DNA of 64,000 bases, taken from assembly GCA_016707115.1 (NCBI GenBank), contig JADJIH010000017.1, positions 1 to 64,000 of the forward strand. Direction: 5' to 3'. Within the stretch, counting starts at the first letter, position 1; each line of letters opens with the position of its first letter. Positions 17,202 to 26,361 of the stretch are shown piece after piece. The position numbers and the translations under genes were made by a program. Source of the DNA: Ignavibacteriales bacterium (GTDB lineage: Bacteria; Bacteroidota; Ignavibacteria; Ignavibacteriales; Ignavibacteriaceae). Under the pieces are notes generated by a model. That model was given only the letters and a program-made list of their open reading frames with translations. It was not told the DNA's origin and did no database searches.

Positions 17202-17558
17202 TTAATTTCCACCGCCATAGCCATTGCCTTTACCACTTCCACCTTTGCCATCAGGACCATTTTTTCCACTCCCGGATCTTTTGCGCATCTTATTAAAGCT
17301 CATTCCGCCCTGTCTTGTATCGCAAATTCCATCTCCATCTTTATCGATAAAAACATCTTTCTTTTTGCGAATTTCTTTCACATCAGTTTGCGGATTACCT
17401 TTTGGTCCTATCTGTTCCTGATTTTTCTTCATTTCAGGATTTTGATTCTGAACTTGTTCACGTTCCTGATTCTTTTTTCTAGTTTGAGTTGAATCGGAAA
17501 TCGTCTGGCTGTATATCAGACCTGCTGAAAGTAATACGATTGTTATAATTGTTTTCAT
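17202..17558 (-). CDS. Small secreted protein with one DxDxDG loop and Gly-rich tail
   Basis: This 118-residue protein has a signal peptide (1-17, '...GLIYSQ'), a Gln/Lys/Asn-rich middle, one calcium-loop motif ('DKDGDGICD') and a basic Gly-rich tail ending 'GNGYGGGN'. It is a shorter relative of the protein at 11914-12435, which also sits behind a sigma-54-like promoter. It is the first gene of a pair with the barrel at 16092-17183. The single Cys in 'GICD' has no partner. A structural role in the cell surface or extracellular matrix is plausible but unproven. Confidence 0.8.
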   Translation of the reverse strand: MKTIITIVLLSAGLIYSQTISDSTQTRKKNQEREQVQNQNPEMKKNQEQIGPKGNPQTDVKEIRKKKDVFIDKDGDGICDTRQGGMSFNKMRKRSGSGKNGPDGKGGSGKGNGYGGGN

Positions 17559-17578
17559 ATAAACCTCTGATTGAATTT

Positions 17579-17594
17579 AGCAATATAGATGCCA
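17579..17594 (-). promoter_or_regulatory. Sigma-54 (-24/-12) promoter
   Basis: The minus strand reads TGGCATC-TATA-TTGCT, an almost perfect match to TGGCACG-N4-TTGCA, about 20 bp upstream of the ATG at 17558. It is the best sigma-54 element I see in the window. Confidence 0.75.
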
Positions 17595-17647
17595 TTAAAA
17601 TTATTAGCATTGATCAATGAAAAGGAAACAATACAATAAAACATTCT

Positions 17648-17680
17648 CGACAAATACAGTGACATACGACTAAATGGTCG
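17648..17680. promoter_or_regulatory. Paired dyads, putative NtrC-type activator sites
   Basis: CGAC-TAAATG-GTCG is a 14-bp dyad with perfect 4-bp arms at 17667-17680. A looser copy, CGAC-AAATACA-GTGAC, begins at 17648, 19 bp away. They sit 54-86 bp upstream of the sigma-54 element. Confidence 0.6.
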
Positions 17681-17792
17681 AAAATTATTACTCAATAAAG
17701 GCAGCACTATCAAACTAATTATTAACCTTTAACTAGCAGAATTGTAATTAATACCACAATTCCAGATTCTGGATACGGCCCTTATTAACTAC

Positions 17793-19886
17793 TTATTTTA
17801 ATATGATTGTCTTCTTTGTTTGAACAAATGAACCAACCTGCAATCTATAAAAATAAACTCCTGCAGGTAAAGTTGAGGCATCCCAATTTATCTCATAAAT
17901 TCCTGGCGATAATTCTTCTTCTAATAAAGTTTCAATTTCTTTACCTAAAATATCAAATATCTTCATCGCTACATGATCACTGTGTATAATTGAAAATTTT
18001 ATTCTAGTTGAAGGATTAAAAGGATTTGGATAATTCTGATATAAGGTAATGTTTGTTGGGATTTGAGTATTAGTATTATCTTCTTCCTGAATATCCAGAA
18101 TGTATTCTGAATTACCTGTTACGAGGACTGTCCCATTATCTCCGGCAATGAATGCAACTGAGTCACTAATCACATCTAATCCAAATAAATCATATCCGGT
18201 TTTTGAAAATTCTTTCACCCAGTTTAATCCACCGTTGATGCTATGAAGAACCATTCCGCTATCTCCAACTGCCCAAATTGAATTTTCTGAAACTCCGCTT
18301 ACTAAATAAATATTGTTTATTGTGTTACTAATTAATGAAGACCAGGTGCTTCCGCCGTTTGTTGTTTTCAATATTGTTCCAAATGAACCAGCACAATATC
18401 CAATATTCAAATTAATAAATGACGGATAAAAAAGGGCATTTGTAGTTGAGCTGCTTTGTTCAACCCAGGATACACCACCGTTTGTAGTTCTAAGAATAAG
18501 TCCGTCTTCTCCTGTTATCCATCCATTATACAAATCTTTAAAAGTTACACCAAAAAGCAATTTACTCGTACCGGAATTTTGTCCAACCCAGGATATTCCT
18601 CCATTGGTCGTATGGATCAATACACCCAAATCTCCTACAGCCCAACCATTATTTCCATCAAAAAAACTAATACTTAATAAAGTGTTTGTTGTATTTGTTG
18701 TTTGTTGAATCCAACTAGTGCCGCCATTTGAAGTATGTAGAAGGACCCCCAGATCACCTACCAGCCATAAATTATTTTGATCAGACATATCTGCACCGTA
18801 GAATGAATCACCTGTAATGCCGTTGTAAACATCATTCCAAATTTTTCCGCCATCAATGGTTTTTATAATTCTTCCATACTGTCCCACACCAAATCCATTC
18901 ACACCGTCTGAAAACCTAATCCAATTAATACTAATGTTCATCCCTTTATTAAAATAATCCCAGGGATCTGAGTTATTCTTTTTTGCTAATAGACCATATT
19001 CACCGGCAATAAATTTTATTCCTGAAAACTCGGAGATGTGATGAATTGAAGCATAAGTATCCAAATTTTCAGAGTACCATGATGAGCCGGAATTTGATGA
19101 CCTAAGAATAGTCCCATTATCTCCTATGATCCAATAATCTGTTTCTGTAGAAAAATGAATATCATTTAATCCAAGAGTGGTATTTGAAGTTATAGAATTC
19201 CAGTTTGTTCCGGAATTTGTGGTATTAAAAATTGATCCATTTGAACCAACGGCAAATCCCGTAGTTGAATTACTAAATTTTACTTGTAAACAAGGTGACC
19301 CGCTATTCTTTTGAACAATCCAATCTGATCCTCCATTGGTAGTATGAAGTATATAACCGGAAGAACCTACGATCCAGCCTTCTGATAAACTAACAAAATG
19401 AACTCCGTTAAAACTTATACTATTAGGAATAGAAGACACTAATTGAGTCACCCAGTTAGTTCCACCATCGTTCGTTCTAAGAATTCTTTTATTATCACCA
19501 ACTGCCCACCCATTATTTTTATCCCAAAAACAAACTGCATTTAGTCCGTTTTGTATCCCACCGTTTTGTTCAATCCAATTAAATCCGTTGTTAGTTGTTT
19601 TTAAAATCATTCCATTATCACCAACAATCCAGGCTGTAATAGAATCTGCTAAAGCAATATCTCGCAAGTTGTCTGAAACTCCTTCATATTGTATTTCCCA
19701 GGTTAATCCGTGATCTGAAGAAAATAAAATGGTTCCCCATTCACCAACTGCATATCCATAGTGTTCATTATAAAATTCTATAGCCCATAAATTATTTCCC
19801 TGGGGTTTTGGATATTGCCAATTCCAATCGCCTGCAATCGTAAGTGTACAAATTGAAAAAATAAAAAGTATAATTTTATGAAACAT
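17793..19886 (-). CDS. T9SS-sorted YCF48/BNR-type beta-propeller protein
   Basis: This 697-residue protein has a signal peptide (1-18). A long series of ~43-residue repeats follows, of the form 'GWAVGDLGVLIHTTNGGISW', each with a turn and a Trp, making one or two beta-propellers of the YCF48/photosystem-assembly-factor fold. It ends in a type IX sorting domain ('YQNYPNPFNPSTRIKF' ... 'GVYFYRLQ' ... 'KKTIILK'), so it should be exported across the outer membrane and attached to the surface. It begins one base after the stop of the barrel gene 19887-21134 and is the last gene of the exopolysaccharide operon. It could be a matrix-binding protein. The YCF48 name does not imply photosynthesis. Confidence 0.85.
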   Translation of the reverse strand: MFHKIILFIFSICTLTIAGDWNWQYPKPQGNNLWAIEFYNEHYGYAVGEWGTILFSSDHGLTWEIQYEGVSDNLRDIALADSITAWIVGDNGMILKTTNNGFNWIEQNGGIQNGLNAVCFWDKNNGWAVGDNKRILRTNDGGTNWVTQLVSSIPNSISFNGVHFVSLSEGWIVGSSGYILHTTNGGSDWIVQKNSGSPCLQVKFSNSTTGFAVGSNGSIFNTTNSGTNWNSITSNTTLGLNDIHFSTETDYWIIGDNGTILRSSNSGSSWYSENLDTYASIHHISEFSGIKFIAGEYGLLAKKNNSDPWDYFNKGMNISINWIRFSDGVNGFGVGQYGRIIKTIDGGKIWNDVYNGITGDSFYGADMSDQNNLWLVGDLGVLLHTSNGGTSWIQQTTNTTNTLLSISFFDGNNGWAVGDLGVLIHTTNGGISWVGQNSGTSKLLFGVTFKDLYNGWITGEDGLILRTTNGGVSWVEQSSSTTNALFYPSFINLNIGYCAGSFGTILKTTNGGSTWSSLISNTINNIYLVSGVSENSIWAVGDSGMVLHSINGGLNWVKEFSKTGYDLFGLDVISDSVAFIAGDNGTVLVTGNSEYILDIQEEDNTNTQIPTNITLYQNYPNPFNPSTRIKFSIIHSDHVAMKIFDILGKEIETLLEEELSPGIYEINWDASTLPAGVYFYRLQVGSFVQTKKTIILK

Positions 19887-21134
19887 TTAAAACTCCGTAT
19901 AAAAGCCAAAGCCAATGGATAAAGAAATGTAGTAAGAAGAAAAATCATTGTATGCATCATTTGATTGATTACGTACGAAGCCAGAACTAAGAGCAACCCC
20001 CATTCCTAAATTTTCTGATAAATTAAAATATCGCGAAATATATAATTCACTAAATGCCCGCAAATCAACTCGTTGATCTGCAGTTTTAGTTCCAACTAAA
20101 TCCAGTGCAGGTGCACCAAATAATTTTTGTTGAAATGATAAATCCAGTTTTAATTCGATATCATAAAATAACTTTTGAATAAATTCGGATTTTATTTCAA
20201 ATCCTTCATAACTAAAATTATCATTATAAATATCTTCTGTGAGAAAAGTTGTGTTGGCATACTGTGCCAGGTATCTGACTAAAGTATTCGGGTTATATCG
20301 ATAGAGAAAATTTGTTTGAAATGAATTAGCACCCCAATTTGTCTTCATAAAAATATCTGCAACAAATTGTGCAGTGCCATTTGCCATTGGTGAAATAAGA
20401 ATACCCTTATCTGATGGAACTGTTATTTTAGCACCTGTTTTTCCTTTACCGGTGTACTTAATTGTAAAACTTCTTTCAACTTCAAATTTACTTGTATCGT
20501 AAATTGATTCTGTATAATACTTAAACCCGCCGGAAAGATTGAGACCATAGTTAAATGAATTATTAGTTTTATTTCCAATCTGAAGATTTAAAATATCTGT
20601 TATGTTAGATAAAACAGTGATGTTTGAATAATCTCTAAAACCAAAGGTATTAGTAAATTCAAAATAATAATCATCTGAAATCATAAATCTATAAACTGCC
20701 AATGCACTGGCACCAAAATTATTGAAGTCCTTGAAAATGTCTTTATCGTGTCTTCCTCCAACTTTAAGCGAAAATGTTAGAAGCGGATTAATTGAATCAT
20801 TAGAAACAACCTCAGTGTTTTCATCATAAAGATGATCCTCATTGAAATCGATTGCATATGTTGAAGTTAAATTATGCTCATAATAGTTTCTATCTTCAAA
20901 CCGGTTAAACAAGACAAGTCCACTGATGTAGCTTAAATTTAATTTTGAGTGATCAAATTCTTTCGAGTAGCCTAATTCAGTATATGTTTGCTTTAGTTGA
21001 TCATCAAGCTCCTGATAATTATAGAGTGGATTTTGATAGTATCCGTAACTAGCCGAACTATAAATAGATAGCTGTGCATGACTAGTTACAGTAAATAAAA
21101 TTATCAGTTTCAATATTAATATTTTTACTTTCAT
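19887..21134 (-). CDS. Outer-membrane beta-barrel, candidate exopolysaccharide export porin
   Basis: This 415-residue protein has a signal peptide (1-20, '...VTSHAQ') and then many Tyr/Phe/Asn-rich amphipathic strands. The C-terminus is 'SLSIGFGFYTEF', ending in Phe as barrels do. Its start overlaps the stop of the GT2 glycosyltransferase by 4 bp (ATGA), so the two are translationally coupled. In synthase-dependent systems such as Pga and Alg, an outer-membrane barrel exports the polymer; this one occupies that place but has no TPR region. It could instead be a scaffold. I do not recognise a named family. Confidence 0.72.
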   Translation of the reverse strand: MKVKILILKLIILFTVTSHAQLSIYSSASYGYYQNPLYNYQELDDQLKQTYTELGYSKEFDHSKLNLSYISGLVLFNRFEDRNYYEHNLTSTYAIDFNEDHLYDENTEVVSNDSINPLLTFSLKVGGRHDKDIFKDFNNFGASALAVYRFMISDDYYFEFTNTFGFRDYSNITVLSNITDILNLQIGNKTNNSFNYGLNLSGGFKYYTESIYDTSKFEVERSFTIKYTGKGKTGAKITVPSDKGILISPMANGTAQFVADIFMKTNWGANSFQTNFLYRYNPNTLVRYLAQYANTTFLTEDIYNDNFSYEGFEIKSEFIQKLFYDIELKLDLSFQQKLFGAPALDLVGTKTADQRVDLRAFSELYISRYFNLSENLGMGVALSSGFVRNQSNDAYNDFSSYYISLSIGFGFYTEF

Positions 21135-22408
21135 TCGATTTTCTTTTCAGGTGCTAAATCAAATCTTACTGTTTTATCCCACACGTGCTTTTCTTTTTTA
21201 ATGTATTCTATGTAAAAAGATTTAATAACCAGGTAAATCCATAACTGGCAATAACTGAAATACATTAATACAATAAGCCAAATCTTGCCAAAGGAGTCTT
21301 CTTCATCGTAAGAAATTGATACTATTATCTCAAATATGAAAAGTATAAATGCCATTACCCATACTATTGTATAAGGACCAGGTAATGACATTCTTACCAA
21401 ATCCATTGCACTTATTATGAAAAGAAAATCTGAGATTAGTATTGCAAAGAAAAAGATGTAGTAGAGTGCAAGATTATAAAGTAAATCGAAGGCAAGACGT
21501 TTATTTTTAAAATGTGGTATCTGTTTAAAGAATTTTGAAATTACATAATGATTTCCCCTCACCCATCTTAACCGCTGTTTTATCCACACCTTCCATTCCT
21601 GGGGCTCCTGTTCGTATGTTACAGAGTAAGGTATATATTTAATTTTATATCCTTCCTGATAAATTCTTATACTTAATTCTGAATCCTCAGTAAGCGCTTC
21701 TTCATCCCAGCCATTAAGTTTTCTGATTAAGTCAGTCCACATAATAAAATTAGTTCCAGGTAAAGTTGCGATATTATGGATTTGCCATCTGCCTGCCTGA
21801 AGCATAGATTGGAAACTTAGAGTTTCAATGTTTATAAATTTTGTAAGTAAATTTTCATTTTTATTAATTGTTCTAAATTTTCCAAGTACAGCACCAAGTT
21901 CTTTATTTACGATAAGCTGTGCTGCTAAATATTTAAGTGCGTTTTTATCAGGAGTATTATCAGCATCATAAATTGCAATTGTTTCTGATTCAACAATTTC
22001 TAAAGCAAGATTTAGTGCGCGTGATTTACCTTTACCTCCCAAACCTTTTGGAACATCAAACAATACAACTCGATTATCATTCTGAACAAACTGATTAATT
22101 ATTTGCTTTGTGGAATCTACAGAGCCATCATTAATAACAATTATTTTTAGTTTGTCTTTTGGATAATCCAGTTGCAGCATTGATTCTATTGTTCGTCCGA
22201 TCACTTTCTCTTCATTGTGAGCGGGAATTAATATTGAACAAGTTGGTAAGTCAAAATGATTTTCATCAACAAATTGTTTTTCTTTAAATGATTTTAAATA
22301 ATTAATATATCCAAACACAGTTAGCACAAATTGGTATGCAATCATAAACCAGATAAGTATTACTGTTACCAGAAATAATACGCTAAGATCTAATTCTAAA
22401 TTTGTCAT
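21131..22408 (-). CDS. Processive family 2 glycosyltransferase (PgaC/HasA/BcsA-like)
   Basis: This 425-residue inner-membrane polysaccharide synthase has an N-terminal membrane segment (~10-32) and a GT2 domain with 'ILIPAHNEE' (60-67), Asp94 in 'INDGSVDST', the metal site 'YDADN' (147-151), the acceptor base in 'LTEDSE' (239-244) and the processivity motif 'QRLRW' (278-282). About three more membrane segments follow. No PilZ domain is present, so c-di-GMP control is not evident. It overlaps the fusion protein upstream and the barrel downstream by 4 bp each. Next to wecB, its substrate could be UDP-ManNAc or UDP-GlcNAc. This is the synthase of the operon. Confidence 0.93.
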   Translation of the reverse strand: MTNLELDLSVLFLVTVILIWFMIAYQFVLTVFGYINYLKSFKEKQFVDENHFDLPTCSILIPAHNEEKVIGRTIESMLQLDYPKDKLKIIVINDGSVDSTKQIINQFVQNDNRVVLFDVPKGLGGKGKSRALNLALEIVESETIAIYDADNTPDKNALKYLAAQLIVNKELGAVLGKFRTINKNENLLTKFINIETLSFQSMLQAGRWQIHNIATLPGTNFIMWTDLIRKLNGWDEEALTEDSELSIRIYQEGYKIKYIPYSVTYEQEPQEWKVWIKQRLRWVRGNHYVISKFFKQIPHFKNKRLAFDLLYNLALYYIFFFAILISDFLFIISAMDLVRMSLPGPYTIVWVMAFILFIFEIIVSISYDEEDSFGKIWLIVLMYFSYCQLWIYLVIKSFYIEYIKKEKHVWDKTVRFDLAPEKKIE

Positions 22409-25400
22409 TGTTTAATCTCTTGTAGTCTATACTTATGGTTTAAATATTTTACTGATAAATACATTATTAAAAGCAGAACAATAGAAAGCGTTCCAAATAA
22501 TGCTATACCTGTTGATGACCAGAAGCTTGTCAGATTTACTCCTTTTGAAAAAGTATCCCCCACAGTTAATTCAACATTATGTCTGCCAACAGGTAAGAAA
22601 ATGCTGAAACAATCAACACCCTTCATAATTTTAAAACTAAAATCTTTCCCGTCGACTTTCACAAATGTTGGAATACGATTTAGCGAAATAATTGTTCTTG
22701 TGTCAGACTCATAAGTAAAAGATAGATCTTGATAGCCATAGTTGATTGAAAGGAGATTACCGTTGAAGGAAAGCACATTTGTCTGTAATTCCGTAGGATT
22801 AAACTGGTCATCGCTTTGGTTGAAATTAATAAGATGAGTTCCGGCAGGTATAATAAATGAATTATTTCTACCGGGCGAAATCGTATTATTATTAAGACTA
22901 ATACTTGTAACACTTTTAGGTAATTCTAAGGTGAAAGATGTAGGTGAATAATATTCAAATCCATCCTTAGTAACTTTATATTTAACTTCACTTGCTAAGG
23001 CATACGGCATGTAATAAAGATCCTGAGGATTAACACTTGATTCCGAGTAAACAGTTAGTCTTGGTGCTCCCAGAGAAGCAGAACGAACCATGTGAAAACT
23101 TTCAGTACCGGTCTGTGTTAATGTTGGAAATGGTATTACATCATTCTCATTTCTGAATTTCAAAATGTTTAGATCAAGCATCAACTTACTTTTATCACTA
23201 ATCTTTTCCAGGTATTGTTTTCCAATATCATAATATCTGGTTGGATTTGTTGACCATAGATTCTGGGGGTCTTCAACTTGCAGTATAAAATCATATTTCC
23301 TTTGCAGCTTTAAAACATTATCCATGTCATCAGCAATATATTCACGAAGTTCAGGTGAGCCATAACTATCCATTGCTGTAACAATGATTTGAAATCCCTT
23401 TTTTCTATTTGCAATGTTTTGAAATGATGTTAAGAGTGTTTCGTAAACTTGATTAAGTTTATTAACTCTATAATCAACTACGGTTTTTCTTACCTGTGGA
23501 TTATTTTCCCAATAATATTTTGAAGTTGGCTCAAATATTTTAGTAAGATCTATGTTATATTTTTCTTTGACCTCTTGTTGAGCCGAATGATGCATTGGAG
23601 TAAATAGGTTTGGACTTTTAAATCCTGATCCAGCCTCAAAATATAGTTCTGCTAAATTAACTCCGTCCCAATCATAACTTTGAAGAAACTTAACAAATTC
23701 GTTCTTCATAGTATTTACGCATTGTGCATCCGTTAGAGCTACAGGATATCGCCACGAAGGTCTTACATCCTCACCTAAAAAGTTTTTTTCTCTCCATTCT
23801 GGATGGTCCACCCAGAATTTTAGACTTACCTGTGGCGGTTCTAACCAAGCGTAAACAAGAATACCATTTGCGTGTGCAAGTTTAATTAATGTTTTATAAT
23901 CATAAGTGTATTTGGGATATTGATGCCATCCTGCAGCGTGTATAATTCTTATTCCCTGTTTTACCCATTGCTTAACTAATTTTTCGATACTGATCTTTGA
24001 TCTAAAACCAGGATCAAAATAAACCTCTAAACTATTTTTTTTGATTGTTGGCTTTAGCTTGAAATATTTTCTTACATATTCTAACAAATATGGATAGTGA
24101 CTGTAGCCTAGCTGCGAATGAGGATCGAATTTAGAGCTAATGTAAATAACTTTTCCATTGCCATATTTTTTACCAATAACCATCGGGAATTCAGTAGCCT
24201 GATCAAAACAGAATATCTCATCAACATCATTTGTTTCAAACTTGTTTACTAGTTCCGGATCACTCCAAACAATCTTTTCTTCGTGAAAAATATTATCACG
24301 AATACCTTCAACCTTAATTTGTGTGGAAGTGTACTTGATGCCAAGTTCTTCAGATAGATAATTTTTGGTATCTGTAATAATATTTCCACCGGATTTTACA
24401 AAGCCGGTTATAATATTATAGTCGGTTGGCTTAAGCGATTCCACAGATGTGTATGGAACAATCAATAAATTGTATTTACTTAAATCGATTTGCTGACCAG
24501 AAAATATTGTATCAACTGTTACGTTAACACTTTGAAACACAGAAGCTAATGATGCTTGATCATTGTATGCAGCTCCTTTTGCGTAGTGATTCCATAATAT
24601 CACCACTCGTAGTTCATTCCAATTCTCATCTAGATCAAATATCTCATCATATTTATTGCTAACATTTTGAAATATATTTTCTAAAAAACCCGGTTCACTT
24701 TTATAAAACTCAGTTAACTCTGCCTGGTAATATTCACCTGGTTTCAGATTTATCTTTTTAGAGATACTGCCAATTGTTCTTTTATCAGCATTTTTTTTCT
24801 GTTTTATCTTTCCATCCTGATCAAAATAAGTTTCGGTTATATATTGATCATCTACAACAAATGAATAATTCTGGGACCCGGAAAGAAGAATTTGTTTTTT
24901 AGATTTAACTGAGTTGATTTCATCTTTTAGATTTATAAAAGTATAACCCAGATTTTCAATTTTATCAACCAATTCCTCCAGGATTTTAATATCGAGAAAC
25001 GAATGAAAGAAAAATGAAGCAAAACCATCACGAACATAGAGATTTGCTTCTGCACCTTTTATAATATCATCAACAGCTTTTTTTATTGCTTTGGGATTTG
25101 GATCAAGAGGAATATAACCTAAGTTCTCCGGGTAAATTTTTTGGCCGTACAAATCTTTATAAATAATGTATGGGAAAAATTGACTGTAATCAGGATTCTC
25201 AATTGATAGTCTCTGTTCGATTGCAGTACTAAAATATTCAGAGATTGTTTTGTATAAAATATTTGAAGCAGTATAGTGCGGTGTTTCCCATAATAATGGA
25301 TGAAGACCATTTTTAGAAAATTCACCAAGCCCCATTTCAATTTTTCTATTTATAAGATTTGCATCTTCATCTTGAATTGGAAGATTAAGATTTGCATCCC

Positions 25401-26361
25401 AGAATTCGAAATCCGAAGCAGTTACATCTTTGTATTGATGAGTTACACCATGCATCACAATTGTTCCGCCATTATATTCAACATAGTGTAATGCATCAAC
25501 CATATCCGGTTTATCTGAAAGACTAATTCTAACTCCGCCAATCGGATCAACATAAAATGGAACAACCCCAATCAAAAATGGAATGCCTCTTTCAGATAAG
25601 TAATCTGTAATATCTCTTATTTTTTCCGGATCATCGAGCGGAGTAACATCTTCTATTCTTACAATTGCTGAATGAGATTCTTCATGATGTTCATTTAATA
25701 TTTCATGAAGATAATCTGCAAATAATAAATAACGGTCTGTGGAATTTGCGTAAGCGAAGGGTGAGTCTGCAATGTAAACTAAATTTTTAGATTTGATTAT
25801 GTACGGAGCTTCTGTTTTCTTTTTTGATGATATCGCCGTTGCAATTATTTCAACTTTATTGTGATCAGATATTTCAATCAAATTTATATTACCTTCACCT
25901 TTAGTGAAGGATTTGTTGTTTGATTTAACAAAATCAAAAATACTTGCTGTGTCGAGTTTTGATACTTTAAATCCGTACAAATCTGATGTGTTATACTTTG
26001 CAGAAAATTCTATGAATCCGGTATTGATCCAGATTAAAGGTTTATTTGTTTTTACTATATCATTAATAAAAGAAGCAGGCACTAAATTTTTCTGATAGAA
26101 TCCTAAATAAAAAATATAATCATAGTTGTTAATTGATGATGATTTGTAATCATCTACTCCAATTACATTTGTTATTGTATTAAAATGCCCGAGCAGTTGA
26201 GCCAATTGTCTTCCATCACCCATCGCTAAGTTTGTTAACTGCGAATTTCCTTGTACAACAACCAATATTTTTTTTTGCTTATAATTGCTCTCGCCAAAAA
26301 TCTGCAGTGTTAAAAATGCTAAAAATATTAACAGGAGATATTTTTTAGAAATTATTTTCAT
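22405..26361 (-). CDS. Giant periplasmic fusion: DUF2334 deacetylase, GATase-like domain, TIM-barrel hydrolase-like domain, membrane anchor
   Basis: This 1318-residue protein has a signal peptide (1-24) and an alpha/beta N-terminal region (~30-220). A DUF2334 polysaccharide-deacetylase domain (~230-480) follows, with metal and catalytic candidates in 'RIEDV' (235-239), 'HGVTHQY' (304-310), 'WETPHY' (359-363) and 'FFHSF'. Next come a class-I amidotransferase-like Rossmann domain (~584-770, 'LLIVPYTSVESL', 'KSGGNIITD'), a TIM-barrel like glycoside-hydrolase families (~778-1110, 'DPGFRSK', 'YAWLEPP', 'DWDGVNLAELYFEA' with Glu905), a beta-sandwich and a C-terminal membrane helix (~1283-1303). It overlaps wecB by 17 bp and the GT2 by 4 bp. 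The layout recalls PgaB and PelA, which both modify and cleave exopolysaccharide. Substrate and catalytic activity of the barrel are inferred. Confidence 0.82.
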   Translation of the reverse strand: MKIISKKYLLLIFLAFLTLQIFGESNYKQKKILVVVQGNSQLTNLAMGDGRQLAQLLGHFNTITNVIGVDDYKSSSINNYDYIFYLGFYQKNLVPASFINDIVKTNKPLIWINTGFIEFSAKYNTSDLYGFKVSKLDTASIFDFVKSNNKSFTKGEGNINLIEISDHNKVEIIATAISSKKKTEAPYIIKSKNLVYIADSPFAYANSTDRYLLFADYLHEILNEHHEESHSAIVRIEDVTPLDDPEKIRDITDYLSERGIPFLIGVVPFYVDPIGGVRISLSDKPDMVDALHYVEYNGGTIVMHGVTHQYKDVTASDFEFWDANLNLPIQDEDANLINRKIEMGLGEFSKNGLHPLLWETPHYTASNILYKTISEYFSTAIEQRLSIENPDYSQFFPYIIYKDLYGQKIYPENLGYIPLDPNPKAIKKAVDDIIKGAEANLYVRDGFASFFFHSFLDIKILEELVDKIENLGYTFINLKDEINSVKSKKQILLSGSQNYSFVVDDQYITETYFDQDGKIKQKKNADKRTIGSISKKINLKPGEYYQAELTEFYKSEPGFLENIFQNVSNKYDEIFDLDENWNELRVVILWNHYAKGAAYNDQASLASVFQSVNVTVDTIFSGQQIDLSKYNLLIVPYTSVESLKPTDYNIITGFVKSGGNIITDTKNYLSEELGIKYTSTQIKVEGIRDNIFHEEKIVWSDPELVNKFETNDVDEIFCFDQATEFPMVIGKKYGNGKVIYISSKFDPHSQLGYSHYPYLLEYVRKYFKLKPTIKKNSLEVYFDPGFRSKISIEKLVKQWVKQGIRIIHAAGWHQYPKYTYDYKTLIKLAHANGILVYAWLEPPQVSLKFWVDHPEWREKNFLGEDVRPSWRYPVALTDAQCVNTMKNEFVKFLQSYDWDGVNLAELYFEAGSGFKSPNLFTPMHHSAQQEVKEKYNIDLTKIFEPTSKYYWENNPQVRKTVVDYRVNKLNQVYETLLTSFQNIANRKKGFQIIVTAMDSYGSPELREYIADDMDNVLKLQRKYDFILQVEDPQNLWSTNPTRYYDIGKQYLEKISDKSKLMLDLNILKFRNENDVIPFPTLTQTGTESFHMVRSASLGAPRLTVYSESSVNPQDLYYMPYALASEVKYKVTKDGFEYYSPTSFTLELPKSVTSISLNNNTISPGRNNSFIIPAGTHLINFNQSDDQFNPTELQTNVLSFNGNLLSINYGYQDLSFTYESDTRTIISLNRIPTFVKVDGKDFSFKIMKGVDCFSIFLPVGRHNVELTVGDTFSKGVNLTSFWSSTGIALFGTLSIVLLLIMYLSVKYLNHKYRLQEIKQ

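Noticed and set aside
17793..19886. Regular repeats suggesting a tandem DNA array or CRISPR
   Set aside because: The periodicity is at the protein level (~43-residue propeller repeats); the DNA copies differ and have no constant repeat/spacer pattern.
17793..19886. Photosystem II assembly factor, from the YCF48 similarity
   Set aside because: The fold is shared by many secreted propellers; a signal peptide and T9SS sorting domain are present and there are no photosynthesis genes.
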